A DNA stretch of 64,000 nt from Wolfiporia cocos (Eukaryota > Basidiomycota > Agaricomycetes > Polyporales > Phaeolaceae), in the NCBI GenBank assembly GCA_029448655.1, contig JACCLO010000011.1, positions 62,001 through 126,000 of the forward strand, in the 5' to 3' direction. The notes below the pieces were generated by a model that did no database searches, was not told where the DNA came from, and saw only the letters and a list, made by a program, of their open reading frames with translations. Within the stretch, counting starts at the first letter, position 1, and each line of letters starts with the position of its first letter. The position numbers and the translations under genes are program-made. Below, piece by piece: positions 10,682-21,801 of the stretch.

Positions 10682-11563
10682 ATGCCTGCCGAGCGACAAG
10701 AGAAGTCCATCAAGATGGTCGAGGCGCGCCTGAGGGCCGGCCCGATTGTCAAGAAGCAGAAGCAGAAGGGTGACACCGGCAAGATGCCGGACAAGATGGT
10801 CGTTACCAACGCGGCTAACGGCAAACCGGAGCTCTGGAACATTCCGTCCAAGAGCCGAAAGGAGGTAGAAGACCTCATCCGGAAGCCCAAGTATCACGGG
10901 CCTCGCCTCGGCCCCGTTGCCATCAAAACAAGGAACCAGCAGATCGCGGAGGAAGAAGCCAAGGCCATGCGAGAGTACGCGGCCCTTTCTGCTAAGCGCG
11001 CCCGCGAGCGACGCTTAGAGGAAGAAGCCGAAGTAGCTCGCCATGTCGAGGCCGACGCCGCTTCCCGCGCCCGACGCGCGCCTCCACCCCCCGATCAGTC
11101 TCTTATGAACCGCATCCTCACGCCCGACGAACTTCAAAAAATCGTCGACCTCGTCCGCTTGCCGTGGGCCGAATGGGCTGAAAGACGCCTCTACGACATC
11201 CCTCGAGACTTCAACGTCTTCGACATCTCCTGCACGGAGAAGAAGTTCGATTGGGGTGCCAAGGTAATACCCACGCTCCTGGAGACCGCGAAGGTACTTT
11301 CCCCGGTGTACACTTGCATCGTGGCGAATGCCGATCTCTGCAACGGTCATCCCACATATGAGGTAACCAACCTCATACGGGACCTCCAGACAGTCTGTAA
11401 GGGTTTCATCGAGGCGGTCCTTATGGATCGGATCGATAACAAGCAAATGCGCTTGTTAGTTAAGAACTGCAAGATCATAGGGAACTTTATGGTTGGATAT
11501 CCTAGCGTAGATAGGGAGCACATACAGCGTATAATACGGGGCCTCAATGCCCTTAATGTATAG
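10682..11563 (+). CDS. B ORF1: conserved pre-gag protein, unknown function
   Basis: 293 codons, with an ATG shortly after an acceptor-like ttacacag. The N-terminal half is highly charged, with an Ala/Glu/Arg-rich stretch likely to form a coiled coil (about residues 85-125). A Pro-rich joint and a globular-looking C-terminal half follow. The counterparts in A (26516-27415) and F (57569-58384) have the same place and size. Near the C-terminus they share a short motif of the form N-K/R-(D/Q)-x-R-x-(L/M)-x-K (here NKQMRLLVKNCK, in F NKDLRRLEKYLR). I do not recognise the family, and no zinc, protease or membrane feature is visible. Expression may depend on splicing from the LTR donor. Confidence 0.75.
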   Translation: MPAERQEKSIKMVEARLRAGPIVKKQKQKGDTGKMPDKMVVTNAANGKPELWNIPSKSRKEVEDLIRKPKYHGPRLGPVAIKTRNQQIAEEEAKAMREYAALSAKRARERRLEEEAEVARHVEADAASRARRAPPPPDQSLMNRILTPDELQKIVDLVRLPWAEWAERRLYDIPRDFNVFDISCTEKKFDWGAKVIPTLLETAKVLSPVYTCIVANADLCNGHPTYEVTNLIRDLQTVCKGFIEAVLMDRIDNKQMRLLVKNCKIIGNFMVGYPSVDREHIQRIIRGLNALNV

Positions 11564-11773
11564 TTCCCGGTCCACCAAATGTAAACCCTCGCAGACCACC
11601 TGAGAAGGGGTCTTGCTCTACGCTTCTTATCGTGTGACTTCAAGCTCGCGCTCAAGAAAGGCACAACACATGGCAGTAGATAATTTTTAGTAATTACGTA
11701 GCTTTTTTTCTCGGTTCTCCTCCTTTTACAGGCTGTCCCGCGCTTTTCAAGCAAGTGCTTACCAGTCATAACC

Positions 11774-13684
11774 ATGTCGCAGACCCCCCAGCCCGAAGCT
11801 TCCGGTTCCCGCACCGCGGTCAACTCACCTGTGCACACCCCGGAGCGAACCACCTCCCCCACACCCGTCTCGCATCCACCACGGACACCCGCTCCCCGCT
11901 CAGCCCCTCGCCCCAGACTCCCCCCGTCTGAGCTCTGGCCATCTCATTTCTCGGGTCCCGTAGTAGGGAACGAGCAGCTACCGCCGATCTTCGGCGAGTA
12001 CACAGCCCTAGAGTTCGAGAGTCAGGAGGTCCTACCCGTCAGGGAGGAATTTGAGGTGGCCGAAGATGCTTTCGAGTCTATACCCGAAGCGGAGCATGCC
12101 GCCCTTAGGCAGACCTTCCAGCTCTGTCTAAACTTCATGAACGAGAACGCGAACGTCGCCGCGAGGTACACAGACGAGGAAATTCGTCGGTTCCGATATG
12201 CTCTCAATTCCAGGCTACGTCTTGTCCTTCACAGGGCAGACGAGCACCGCCAGTACACCAGATTCCTGGAGGCGTGCCTGACAGCATCGGAAAACCGGGT
12301 CAAGTCGGCCCGAGACGACCTCGACTCCGCCCTCACCAGACTCCGAAAATTGGAGTCCACGACCACGCGCGATCTCGCCGATCGCCTCGCCAAACTCGAG
12401 GCTGCTGCCACAACGACAGCCGCCTCCGCTTCCACCACCACCGCCGCTGCTCCTGCTGGAGTAGCACCTCTTCGCCCCAAGGCGACGCCCCCCCCGACCT
12501 TTACCGGCGATGGATCTAAGATCCCGGTGAAGGAATGGCTCCAGAAGTGCATCATGTACTTCTCGGTAGCAAAAATCTACCAGGAGCGGGAGCAGATCGT
12601 CGAGGCCCTGCAGCGTCTATCAGGGTCGGCTTTCCAATACCAGGAAAAGAGGATTAGGGACTCGGTAGACGTAACAAAGTCCCTGGGAACGTGGAAGGAG
12701 CTTGAGGACGACATGGAGCGCGTCTACGGCAAGAAGACGGACCAGGAGGTGGCCCGTAAGGAGATCAAAGGGTATTTCGGCGACGAGGGAAAGAAGAAGG
12801 CAAAAGCCAACTTCTTCACGTACGCGGAGAGACTTCGCCAACTTGTCAAAGCGGCGAAGTCCGAGAACTCGACGGTGCTGGAGGAGCTTAAAGACGCGCT
12901 ACCCGAAAAGGTACGCGATGGCTTCTCGATGTTGAAGATCATCAAGCACCCTGCCCCCACCGAGTGGGAGAAATATCTCGATATGGCAATCGAGTTCTAC
13001 AAGGACGCGTACCCCGACGCTATTACCGGGAGTATCTTCGAAGACGGGAAGAAGGAGACGAAGAAGGCGGAGGTTAGCTCGGGCGGCAAGAAGGCCGCCA
13101 CTATCACTACGTCCCAAACCAGCGGATCTGAAAAGACCGCCAGCGGTGGGGGCAACAAGGCGAAGAAGGCGGGGCAGAGTTTGCCCGACAACGCAAGGCC
13201 CAATGCATCGTGGCGCGTACTGAAGGACGGGAAGAGAATTCTAGTCTCTCCCCCCCACAAGTGCGCCCAGTGCGGTCGCGACAACTGTACGACCGGCTGG
13301 ACCGATTGCAAGTGGAAGGGCCAGCCGAAGGGAACCGCCCCCTCTGCGCCAAAGACGACAGCCGGGTCGTCATCAAACACATCATCAACGTCGAGCAGGC
13401 CGGCACCTGCTAACGACGGCAAGAAGCGCCGATTCGTCCGCATCATTGAGAGATATGAGACAGACGAGGAGGACAACGACGAGGGGCAGAGTGCCACCAC
13501 ATCCACCGTGGGGACGCTCACCCGCGCGCATATCGAGGAGGTCGCGGGCACGGACTCGGACGCCGACAAGGATACCGTCCCCGACACAACTGGTGTTATC
13601 GTTCACCAGTCCACCCTCTCGGAGCCGCCGAAGAGGCTCTTAAAGAAAAAATATACTTCGGATTTTTACTACGATCGTATGTGA
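11774..13684 (+). CDS. B gag
   Basis: 636 codons. It is the structural polyprotein that forms the particle and packages RNA. The N-terminal 90 residues are Pro/Ser/Thr-rich, a helical stretch runs to about 225, and the capsid-like core covers about 235-420. That core aligns by eye with gag of F and A (EWLQKC.MYF...VYGKKTDQEVARKEIKGYFGDEG...LPEKVR). A cysteine cluster (CAQCGRDNCTTGWTDC) near residue 497 replaces a standard CCHC knuckle. The C-terminus is acidic. An acceptor-like ttttacag (11724-11731) lies upstream of the ATG. The gag stop TGA (13682-13684) overlaps the start of the pol frame, which is shifted by -1. Confidence 0.9.
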   Translation: MSQTPQPEASGSRTAVNSPVHTPERTTSPTPVSHPPRTPAPRSAPRPRLPPSELWPSHFSGPVVGNEQLPPIFGEYTALEFESQEVLPVREEFEVAEDAFESIPEAEHAALRQTFQLCLNFMNENANVAARYTDEEIRRFRYALNSRLRLVLHRADEHRQYTRFLEACLTASENRVKSARDDLDSALTRLRKLESTTTRDLADRLAKLEAAATTTAASASTTTAAAPAGVAPLRPKATPPPTFTGDGSKIPVKEWLQKCIMYFSVAKIYQEREQIVEALQRLSGSAFQYQEKRIRDSVDVTKSLGTWKELEDDMERVYGKKTDQEVARKEIKGYFGDEGKKKAKANFFTYAERLRQLVKAAKSENSTVLEELKDALPEKVRDGFSMLKIIKHPAPTEWEKYLDMAIEFYKDAYPDAITGSIFEDGKKETKKAEVSSGGKKAATITTSQTSGSEKTASGGGNKAKKAGQSLPDNARPNASWRVLKDGKRILVSPPHKCAQCGRDNCTTGWTDCKWKGQPKGTAPSAPKTTAGSSSNTSSTSSRPAPANDGKKRRFVRIIERYETDEEDNDEGQSATTSTVGTLTRAHIEEVAGTDSDADKDTVPDTTGVIVHQSTLSEPPKRLLKKKYTSDFYYDRM

Positions 13685-16600
13685 CGGCCTGTCCATGTAC
13701 GATGACCGAGCGTAGTTGTATTATACCCACTGCAGAGATCAATCATATTTATCATAATCAATCGCGCGACACGTTTACATCTTTCAAGATTAACGTGGAT
13801 CTCTGGGTATATGGAAAGAAAGTACAGGCTACAGCGCTTGTAGATAGTGGCGCTCAAATCAGCGTCATTAATTCCGACTTCGTCGCCACCCACAACCTGT
13901 TAACCCAACCGCTTCGCCCAGTCATTAACGTACATAATGCAGACGGCACCTACAACAAAGCGGGAAAAATCGACACTTTAGTTAAGGCCTTCATGGTCCA
14001 CGGCATTCATAAAGAGACTATCGGTCTCGCCGTAACTAAACTAAGTGGTCAAGATCTTATACTAGGGTACGAATGGTTCACACTTCATAACCCGCACTTC
14101 GATTGGAGTGCAGGAACAATATCTTATGACCGGTGCACGAAAGAAGGAAAATGTATACATGCTGCTAAAAGGCAAAGGCCCGCCAAACCGTCGGAGGAGG
14201 AGGCAGATGAACTCCCTGACGAAGTGGTCAGTATATGGGATCTCCCTTTGGACACACTAGGAGAAGGAGATTCCGACAACCCCTTCGTTAACTGGCTATC
14301 GCAGCTAGATAACGAAGACAACAAAACTCTAGCTCAACTTGTAGCAGAGATACTCGAAAAGGATGAAGAATCCTTAGACTCGTCTTCAACTGAAAAGTGG
14401 AGATCGTTAGTCCCTAAAGAGTATCATGAGTTTGGTCCGACAGTGTTCAGTCACAAGGCTTCAGAGCGGATGCCTGTCCGCAAGGACTATGACCACGCCA
14501 TTGACTTTGTCGAAGGCGCAACACTGCCGAAACCCGTAAAACGTTACCCAATGTCTAAGCTTCAACAAAACTCCTTAGACGAGTGGATTGACAAAGAACT
14601 TCGCAAAGGTTACATCCGAGAATCCAAATCGCCGATAGCATCACCCGTTTTCTTTGTAGCAAAGAAAGACGGGTCACTGCGCATGGTAGTCGACTATCGA
14701 AAGCTAAACGAAATCACGGTACAGAACAAGTATCCCATTCCTTGTATATCCGAGTTAATAGATCAACTCGCATCCGCATCAATCTTTACAAAGATCGACC
14801 TCCGTTGGGGGTACAACAACGTGCGGATAAAGGAAGGGGACGAGTGGAAGACAGCCTTCATCACCCATAGGGGGCTGTACGAAGCTACTGTTATGTACTT
14901 TGGCTTTTGTAACGCGCCAGGCACATTCCAAGCGATGATGAATAGCGTCCTTTCCGACTTCATTCAGTCGGGAAAGGTTATCGTTTACCTAGACGATATT
15001 CTGATTTTCGGAAACGACCTCAAAGAGCATCGGAAACTAGTCAAAGCCGTATTGCAGCGACTTCAGGATTCCGACCTCTATGCGAAACCCGAGAAATGCT
15101 TCTTCGAACAAAAGTCCATCGAGTACTTGGGGATGATTATCTCCCATAACTCCGTGGCGATGGACCCAAAGAAGTACGAGGGTGTTCTTGAATGGCCTCA
15201 ACCAACCAAGGTTAAGGAAGTCCAAGCCTTCTTAGGCTTCGCCAATTTCTATAGGCGATTTATCAAGGACTTTTCTTACAAGGCCAAACCACTCACACAG
15301 CTCACCCGCAAGAACCAGAAATGGGCTTGGGGCGAGAAGGAGCAACAGGCGTTTGAGGACCTGAAAAAGGCCTTTACGTCTGCGCCAATCCTTAGAATAC
15401 CAGACCAAGATTCGCCTTTCAGGATCGAGGCGGATGCCTCCGACTTTGCGACCGGTTCAGTCCTTTCACAACTAGACCCTAAGGATGGTTTATACCATCC
15501 TGTTGCTTACTATAGCAAGTCTATGACTGAAGCCGAACGCAACTACGAGATATATGACAAGGAACTCCTCGCTATTATTCGTTCACTCGAAGAATGGCGT
15601 CATTATCTCGAGGGGCACCCCAAGGTATTCGAAGTATGGACAGATCACGCGAATCTTACATACTTCAAGACGGCGCAAAAGCTTACCAGACGACAGGCAC
15701 GTTGGGCATTATACCTAACTCGATTCAACTTCAAGTTGTATCACAAGCCCGGAAAGACAATGCTTACCGCGGATCCTCTGTCCAGGAGGCCAGATCATGA
15801 AGAGGGGGTGGAACTCGACAACAGGGATAAAATCCTCCTTAAACCGGAATTTTTCGCGACCGAATTCGCCATTTGGGCCCTGGAAACCTCTTCTGATGAA
15901 ACCACAGCGATGGCCGAAGACTCTAATCAGTCCTTACTCGAGGCTATCCGCTTAGCATTACAAGACAATAAGCTAACTTCGTCCTATCAATCCCTTCTCT
16001 CATCGGGACCAAGGGAATTCAAGAAAGAGCTCCAAGACTGGAACTACGAGAACGGCCTACTACTACACAAGGGCAAGGTCTATGTCCCTAACGTCGAGCA
16101 GACACGCCGACGCGTAGTAGCCGCACACCACAACCACATTACCGCTGGTCACTTCGGACGCTGGAAGACCTACGAACTAGTAACTCGTAACTTCTGGTGG
16201 CCAGGCATATCAACGTTCGTTAAGAAGTACGTTCAGGAATGCGACATCTGTCAAAAGATGAAGAGTCGACCTGAGAAGCCGTACGGATTACTTAAACCTA
16301 ATCCCGTACCAACCCAGCCATGGGAAGTCATTACAATCGACTTCATCATGTATCTACCAAAGTCTATCAATAACAAGAAGACTTACGATTCCATCATGGT
16401 TGTAGTGGACCGACTAACGAAGAGGGCGCATTTCTATCCGATCAGTTCCAAGTTTGGAACAAAGGATTTGGCCGACATCTTGTATACACGGGTTTACCCG
16501 TTACACGGCCTGCCTCGTCAGATCATTAGCGATAGAGGCGTCCAATTCGCGTCAAAGCTGTTCAAGGAATTCTGTCAATTCCTCAACATTGAACACTCAA

Positions 16601-18066
16601 TGTCAACAGCTTATCATCCACAGACCGATGGACAGACAGAGAGGGTTAATCAAACCCTGGAACAGTACCTTCGCTGCTACGTCAATTCGTATAGAAAAGA
16701 CAATTGGAGTAGACTCTTGCCGACCGCAGAGTTTGCTTACAATAACGTAGCGTCGGGAACTACCAGGCACTCGCCCTTCTTTGTTGAACTAGGTAGACAC
16801 CCCCTGGCTGGACCTAGCGATCAGGAACTTCCCCGCACAGTCAATCCTGACTTAAACGACATCGCACACGAACGATGGAAAGCACAACAAGAAGCGAAAG
16901 CCGCTATGCAAGTAGCTTCTGAACGATGGAAATGGTACAGCGATCGAGGACACAAACAACTCGATCTACGCGTTGGTGATAAAGTACTACTCAGTACTAA
17001 GGACTACCAGACATCTGAAAAGAGTCTGGCCCCACGATATATCGGCCCTTTCAAGATTGTAGAAGTCTTATCGCCGGTGACCTTCAGATTAAAAATGGGG
17101 TCACAATATCGTCACTATCACCCGGTATTTCACGCATCCAAGCTGGTACCATATGTCCAGACTGAAGATCGGTCGCCGTCCCCTGAATTAGAGGAAGACG
17201 ACGACAGAGAATGGGAAGTATCGGAAATCCTTAACCATCGGAAACGAAGAGGGAAACTCGAGTACCTCGTCCGATGGTCAGACACGACGTCTAAGGACGA
17301 TACATGGGAACCCGAAGAAAACCTTGAGCACTCTAAGGAAGCACTGGACGAATACAAAGCCCGGTTCTTCGACGCTCAGACAAACCACCTCTCGGCACAC
17401 CGAACGATTGCTGTTGCTGAATCCGACGATGATCCTAACTGGAAAGTGGGAGATCGTTACCTCTGGCCCGATGACTGGCCCATGCACTCGGACAACAATG
17501 AAGACGAATCCGAGGGCTATGACTCCGATGAGGAGAGGCCAGTCAAACCCACCAGCCGATGGCTGAAAAGAGATCCGTACGGAAACTTCGTAGAAGACAA
17601 CATCGTCTTCAATGACTATCTGGAATTCGCCGTACCATTCGGTGACAAAGATACGACTCCACTCTATCCCGTAAAAGGGACCCCACACTCCGCTGGATAC
17701 GATATATATGCTATGAAAGGATCAACCATCCAACCCGGCCAAACCGCCACCATATCAACAGGACTTCAAGTTCTGTTCCCTTACGGGCATTACGGACAAC
17801 TGGCAACTCGGTCTAGCATGGCGAAACAAAGCCTAATCGTACTTGGAGGAGTTATCGACTGGGACTATAGAGGGGAAGTCAAAGTCATGATTCATAACCT
17901 TGGATCAACCGCATACGAAGTTAAGGCAAAAGACAAAGTAGCCCAGCTACTAGTTCATCGGATGTACTATCCCGACGAACATGTCTCGTCGCCCTCCGCC
18001 TACAATCTCTTACACGGTCAACAAGGTCAACGAGGTACAAAGGGTTTTGGCAGCACAGGCAAGTAG
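13681..18066 (+). CDS. B pol: protease, RT, RNase H, integrase, chromodomain, dUTPase
   Basis: 1461 codons counted from the GTG at 13681, open throughout. Approximate residue positions: aspartic protease ALVDSGA (53); reverse transcriptase with YLDD (435); RNase H (IEADASDFATG, 582); integrase zinc domain HHNHITAGHFGRW...CDICQKM (816); catalytic D, D, E (TIDFIMYLP 885, SDRGVQF 950, DGQTERVN 983); GPY/F module; chromodomain EWEVSEIL...LVRWSD (1177-1230); dUTPase with AGYDIYA, RSSMAKQ, GGVIDWDYRGE and KGFGSTGK (1330-1461). The true start is unclear. The frame overlaps the gag stop as TGACG where F has TGATG, so translation may restart at a near-cognate codon or use -1 shifting. A polypurine-like block inside pol lies at 15798-15809. 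Confidence 0.93.
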   Translation: MTACPCTMTERSCIIPTAEINHIYHNQSRDTFTSFKINVDLWVYGKKVQATALVDSGAQISVINSDFVATHNLLTQPLRPVINVHNADGTYNKAGKIDTLVKAFMVHGIHKETIGLAVTKLSGQDLILGYEWFTLHNPHFDWSAGTISYDRCTKEGKCIHAAKRQRPAKPSEEEADELPDEVVSIWDLPLDTLGEGDSDNPFVNWLSQLDNEDNKTLAQLVAEILEKDEESLDSSSTEKWRSLVPKEYHEFGPTVFSHKASERMPVRKDYDHAIDFVEGATLPKPVKRYPMSKLQQNSLDEWIDKELRKGYIRESKSPIASPVFFVAKKDGSLRMVVDYRKLNEITVQNKYPIPCISELIDQLASASIFTKIDLRWGYNNVRIKEGDEWKTAFITHRGLYEATVMYFGFCNAPGTFQAMMNSVLSDFIQSGKVIVYLDDILIFGNDLKEHRKLVKAVLQRLQDSDLYAKPEKCFFEQKSIEYLGMIISHNSVAMDPKKYEGVLEWPQPTKVKEVQAFLGFANFYRRFIKDFSYKAKPLTQLTRKNQKWAWGEKEQQAFEDLKKAFTSAPILRIPDQDSPFRIEADASDFATGSVLSQLDPKDGLYHPVAYYSKSMTEAERNYEIYDKELLAIIRSLEEWRHYLEGHPKVFEVWTDHANLTYFKTAQKLTRRQARWALYLTRFNFKLYHKPGKTMLTADPLSRRPDHEEGVELDNRDKILLKPEFFATEFAIWALETSSDETTAMAEDSNQSLLEAIRLALQDNKLTSSYQSLLSSGPREFKKELQDWNYENGLLLHKGKVYVPNVEQTRRRVVAAHHNHITAGHFGRWKTYELVTRNFWWPGISTFVKKYVQECDICQKMKSRPEKPYGLLKPNPVPTQPWEVITIDFIMYLPKSINNKKTYDSIMVVVDRLTKRAHFYPISSKFGTKDLADILYTRVYPLHGLPRQIISDRGVQFASKLFKEFCQFLNIEHSMSTAYHPQTDGQTERVNQTLEQYLRCYVNSYRKDNWSRLLPTAEFAYNNVASGTTRHSPFFVELGRHPLAGPSDQELPRTVNPDLNDIAHERWKAQQEAKAAMQVASERWKWYSDRGHKQLDLRVGDKVLLSTKDYQTSEKSLAPRYIGPFKIVEVLSPVTFRLKMGSQYRHYHPVFHASKLVPYVQTEDRSPSPELEEDDDREWEVSEILNHRKRRGKLEYLVRWSDTTSKDDTWEPEENLEHSKEALDEYKARFFDAQTNHLSAHRTIAVAESDDDPNWKVGDRYLWPDDWPMHSDNNEDESEGYDSDEERPVKPTSRWLKRDPYGNFVEDNIVFNDYLEFAVPFGDKDTTPLYPVKGTPHSAGYDIYAMKGSTIQPGQTATISTGLQVLFPYGHYGQLATRSSMAKQSLIVLGGVIDWDYRGEVKVMIHNLGSTAYEVKAKDKVAQLLVHRMYYPDEHVSSPSAYNLLHGQQGQRGTKGFGSTGK
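15798..15809 (+). promoter_or_regulatory. B internal polypurine tract candidate
   Basis: TGAAGAGGGGGT in pol, just after the RNase H region. The same 12 bases form the 3' polypurine tract of family A. It encodes part of HEEGVEL, so protein constraint is an alternative explanation. Confidence 0.45.
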
Positions 18067-18147
18067 CGCAAGCAAAGTCTAACCCTTTAGTGGGCTCTAG
18101 CATTTTTAGCTGCTTCATCGGGACGCTGAATTTAGAGGAGGGGGTAA

Positions 18148-18751
18148 TGTCACGGTTTCTCTTATTTTTCCCTATTTTTCCCTATTTTTCTCTGATTTTC
18201 TACAGCTCGTTCTACTCGCTTTCCGTATCACGTTATGTCTCGCCCTTATCTCACTCTCGTAGATAACTCTTATCTTATCTCTTGTGCACGTTAGCTCAGC
18301 GCCTATCACGGCGCCTCGTCTTATCTGTAGACATATCTTATCTTTCCTGCACGTGACCCTACAAAGAGTTCACAACATACGTTGCCACACGTCACATGGC
18401 TTTCTAGTGACTCGCGTCACCTGCCGCTGGCTCACGCTCAGTCAGCGGCCTAACTCACGTCACATGCTGTAGCCTTATGCTCAGTCAGCGACCTTTGGAA
18501 CTATCACAAGCTTCGGGTCGTACCATTACCGGTACATAACCCTACGCCCTGCGGTATCACTAGTCTTACCTACGGTGTTATGGGTCTTACCCTTCATGTA
18601 TATAAGCTGGCCTCTGAGTACGTTGTAGACTCAGAATAGTTCTCCTCGACAATCGACTAGTTGTTCTTACCAACTGCTTGACTCTTACACCTCACTCTTA
18701 TCAACACCGCCCCTCAACTACATTTTCAGTCATAAGTGAGTGTCTGTGTCA
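18148..18751 (+). repeat. B 3' LTR (604 bp)
   Basis: TGTCACGGTTTCTC...GTGTCTGTGTCA, preceded by the polypurine tract agaggagggggtaa. It carries TATATAAG at 18599, the predicted RNA start at 18633 and GTGAGT near the end. CTGAGT/ACTCAG (18614-18619 and 18629-18634) form a palindrome across the start. Right flank ccgag. Confidence 0.92.
18599..18643 (+). promoter_or_regulatory. B LTR core promoter and predicted RNA start
   Basis: The TATATAAG box starts at 18599. AGAATAGTTCT (18633-18643) lies 34 nt downstream and pairs with the B self-priming site at 10066-10076, which fixes the likely first base of R. Confidence 0.7.
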
Positions 18752-21016
18752 CCGAGAAATGCGCCTTCGGTGTCGACAGAGTCGAATTTCTGGGACTAGT
18801 CATCACCCCAGGAAATATCCAGATGGACCCAGCGAAACTCAATGGGATTAAGGAGTGGCTGACTCCCCGAAATCTCAAAGAAGTCAGATCCTTCCTAGGA
18901 TTTGCGAACTTTTATCGGAAATTTATCGATCACTACTCTACGCACGCCCGACCCTTGGTAGACCTCACAAAAACGGTCACAGGGACAGGGTTCCAATGGA
19001 CGGAGAAAGAACAGAAAGCATTCGAATTCATGAAGAAAGCATTCACGACAGCGCCCGCACTGGGAACACCAGACAAGGAGAAACCGTTCATCCTCGAAAC
19101 AGACGTATCTCAGTTCGCCACAGGAGCAGTACTAAAACAGACAGATGAAACAGGGCGTGAATGGCTGGTGGGATATCTCTCACAATCCCTGACATCAACA
19201 GAGCGGAACTACGGAATCTACGATCACGAACTACTCGGAATAGTCCGAGCATTAGAAGAATGGCGACACCTATTGGAAGGAGCACCGCATCGGATCTTGA
19301 TCCGAAGCGATCATCAGAACCTGACGTACTGGAGAAGCGCACAGCGCCTAAATCGGCGACAAGCGAGATGGCATCTATTCCTTTCGCAATTCGACCTAAA
19401 ATTGCAGCACGTCCCAGGAAGAAAATTAGTCATGGCCAACACGCTTTCCAGGTTGTACCACCTGGACGAAAGCAACGAAGACAACGAGGGGATCACCATG
19501 ATTCCAGACGAACTCGTCGTCCACGCAGTCCAGATCCCGATCATCGATCGAATCAAGAATGCCAACGATCGAGATGAATCTGCGGAACAGGCGATCCGCG
19601 CTCTAGGGGGCACAGGCGAATTCCCCGCAAGAACCACCGCAGATGAATGGCAACAAACGGATGGGATACTGCTCTACAGAGGCAGGATGTACGTGCCAAG
19701 GGACGAGGGCCTTCGACGGGACGTCATCTCAAAATACCACGACACGATCCCGGCCGGACACCCTGGGATCTGGGGTACAACAGTACAGGTTAAGACCCAT
19801 TTTTGGTGGCCCGACATGGGAACAATGATAGCGGAATACGTCCGGGGCTGTGCAATCTGTCAACAGATGAAACCTGATAGGAACCCGCTAAAACCCCCTT
19901 TACAGCCAATACCGACACGGGAAGACGCCCTCCCCTTCTCACAATGCTCGGTTGATTTTGTCACCGACCTGCCAAGAGTCGGAAAGTATGACTCCATGAT
20001 GGTGATTGTCGACCATGGCCTATCCAAGGCCATCTCTCTCCTCTCACCCCATGCGACAAAACAATCACGAGCGAAGGGGCTGCAGAAATATTCCATCGAA
20101 AGATATATTCACAGTACGGCATCCCCCGAAAAATCATTTCAGACAGAGGACCACAGTTCGCATCAAAGCTCTTCAAGGAGTTGTGCCGACTGCAAGGGAC
20201 AGAGTCAGCGATGAGTACAGCATACCACCCCCAGACGGATGGACAAACGGAGAGGATGATACAACAGATCGAAGTATACCTTCGCATCTATTGCATGAAC
20301 GACCCGTTCCAATGGGTACAGCGACTGCCGGACGTCGAATTTGCGCACAACACCAGACGAACCGAAAACCGACCCGCGCCGCTTGAAATAATCCTGGGAT
20401 ACGTCCCGAGGGGATTCCCAGATTATGACAGAGTAGGGAACGTCCCGGCAGCGGTTGACAGGATCAAGAAGATCAAAGAGGCGTGAAAGATGGCATTCAT
20501 CGCGCACGAATTAGCCCAGAAGAGAATGGCAGGACGGTTCCTCAGAGAACTGCCAAAGCTTGAGAAAGGGGACAAGGTCTGGCTCGATGCCAAGAACCTA
20601 ACAATCCCCTACGAATCGAACAAACTAGCACCAAAAAGAGAGGGACCCTTCACCATCGCAGAAAAGATGGGACCCACGACATACCGGTTGCAGTTACCAA
20701 CGAACTGGAAAATTCACCCGGTATTCCATGCCGCCTTACTAAAACCATTCAGAGAAACGAGGGTGCACGGACCCAATTACCTACGGCCACCACCTGATAT
20801 CATCAAGGGACAAGAAGAGTACGAAGTCGAAGCCATCTTGGCTGACAGATGGAGAGGGAAGAAGCACCAGTACTTCGTCAAGTGGAAAGGCTATGCCACA
20901 GCCGACAACTCATGGGAAGATGAGGTGAACTTGGAGCATTCCAAGGAGCTGATAAAAGACTACCACAGGACGAGAGTCAGGACAACCCCGACACTCGAAA
21001 GTAGGACAGTAATAGT
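18752..21016 (+). pseudogene. L pol fragment: RT end, RNase H, integrase, chromodomain
   Basis: It starts inside RT at the B junction (EKCAFGVDRVEFLGLVI). RNase H (ETDVSQFATGAVL), an integrase zinc domain (HDTIPAGHPG...CAICQQMK), a catalytic core (VDFVTDLP, SDRGPQFASKLF, TDGQTERM) and a chromodomain (YEVEAIL...FVKWKGY, about 20820-20960) follow. It has no dUTPase. It is broken by a frameshift at about 20040-20060 and a TGA at 20484-20486 where the frame otherwise continues. The sequence is distinct from A, B, F and G, so L is a separate lineage. Confidence 0.85.
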
Positions 21017-21221
21017 ATGTCGACGACTCGCCACCAGCTTCCCCGCCGTACCGCGACCCCCGGTGATGCAGATCGTCGAGAAGGCCGACCGCGAGGTACG
21101 CCACCAAGAAGGTACTCCCCCCAGCATCTACAGATTAGACACGCCCTCCTCTGGTACAGGGCCGAGGGACCTTTTGCTGGCCGAGCCGATGGCTGGTCGG
21201 CCCTCTTCGACATCGCGCAGG

Positions 21222-21801
21222 TGACACAGACACTCACTTATGACTGAAAATGTAGTTGAGGGGCGGTGTCGATAAGAGTGAGGTGTAAGAGTCAAGCAGT
21301 TGGTAAGAACAACTAGTCGATTGTCGAGGAGAACTATTCTGAGTCTACAACGTACTCAGAGGCCAGCTTATATACATGAAGGGTAAGACCCGTAACACCG
21401 TAGGTAAGACTAGTGATACCGCAGGGCGTAGGGTTATGTACCGGTAATGGTACGACCCGAAGCTTGTGATAGTTCCTGAGGTCGCTGACTGAGCATAAGG
21501 CTACAGCATGTGACGTGAGTTGGGCCGCTGACTGAGCGTGAGCCAGCGGCAGGTGACGCGAGTCACTAGAAAGCCATGTGACGTGTGGCAACGTATGTTG
21601 TGAACTCTTTGTAGGGTCACGTGCAGGAAAGATAAGATAAGTCTACAGATAAGACGAGGCGCCGTGATAGGCGCTGAGCTAACGTGCACAAGAGATAAGA
21701 TAAGAGTTATCTACGAGAGTGAGATAAGATAGGACATAACGTTACTGTAGAAAATCAGAGAAAATAGGAAAAAATAGGGAAAAATAAGAGAAACCGTGAC
21801 A
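21222..21801 (-). repeat. Solo B LTR (580 bp)
   Basis: Inverted B LTR running TGACACAGACACTCA to AAACCGTGACA on the plus strand. A perfect 5-bp TSD gcagg lies at 21217-21221 and 21802-21806, showing insertion in L followed by LTR-LTR deletion. Confidence 0.93.

Larger units (their letters stand above)
10018..18751 (+). mobile_element. B: chromodomain-dUTPase Ty3/gypsy element
   Basis: It has a 5' LTR remnant (10018-10063), leader, ORF1, gag, pol, polypurine tract and 3' LTR. All three ORFs are open. The 5' LTR is cut by A4, so its 5' portion is outside the window. The 3' flank is pol of element L (right flank ccgag). A solo B LTR lies nearby on the opposite strand (21222-21801). Confidence 0.93.

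Noticed and set aside
12229..13606. Long antisense frames over B gag (and similar ones over A and F gag)
   Set aside because: GC-rich codon usage of gag leaves antisense frames open. No motif or start context supports them.
13640..13660. -1 slippery site (A run) at the B gag-pol overlap
   Set aside because: In the gag frame the run reads aag aaa aaa tat, which does not give a standard X-XXY-YYZ heptamer; the stop-start model fits better.
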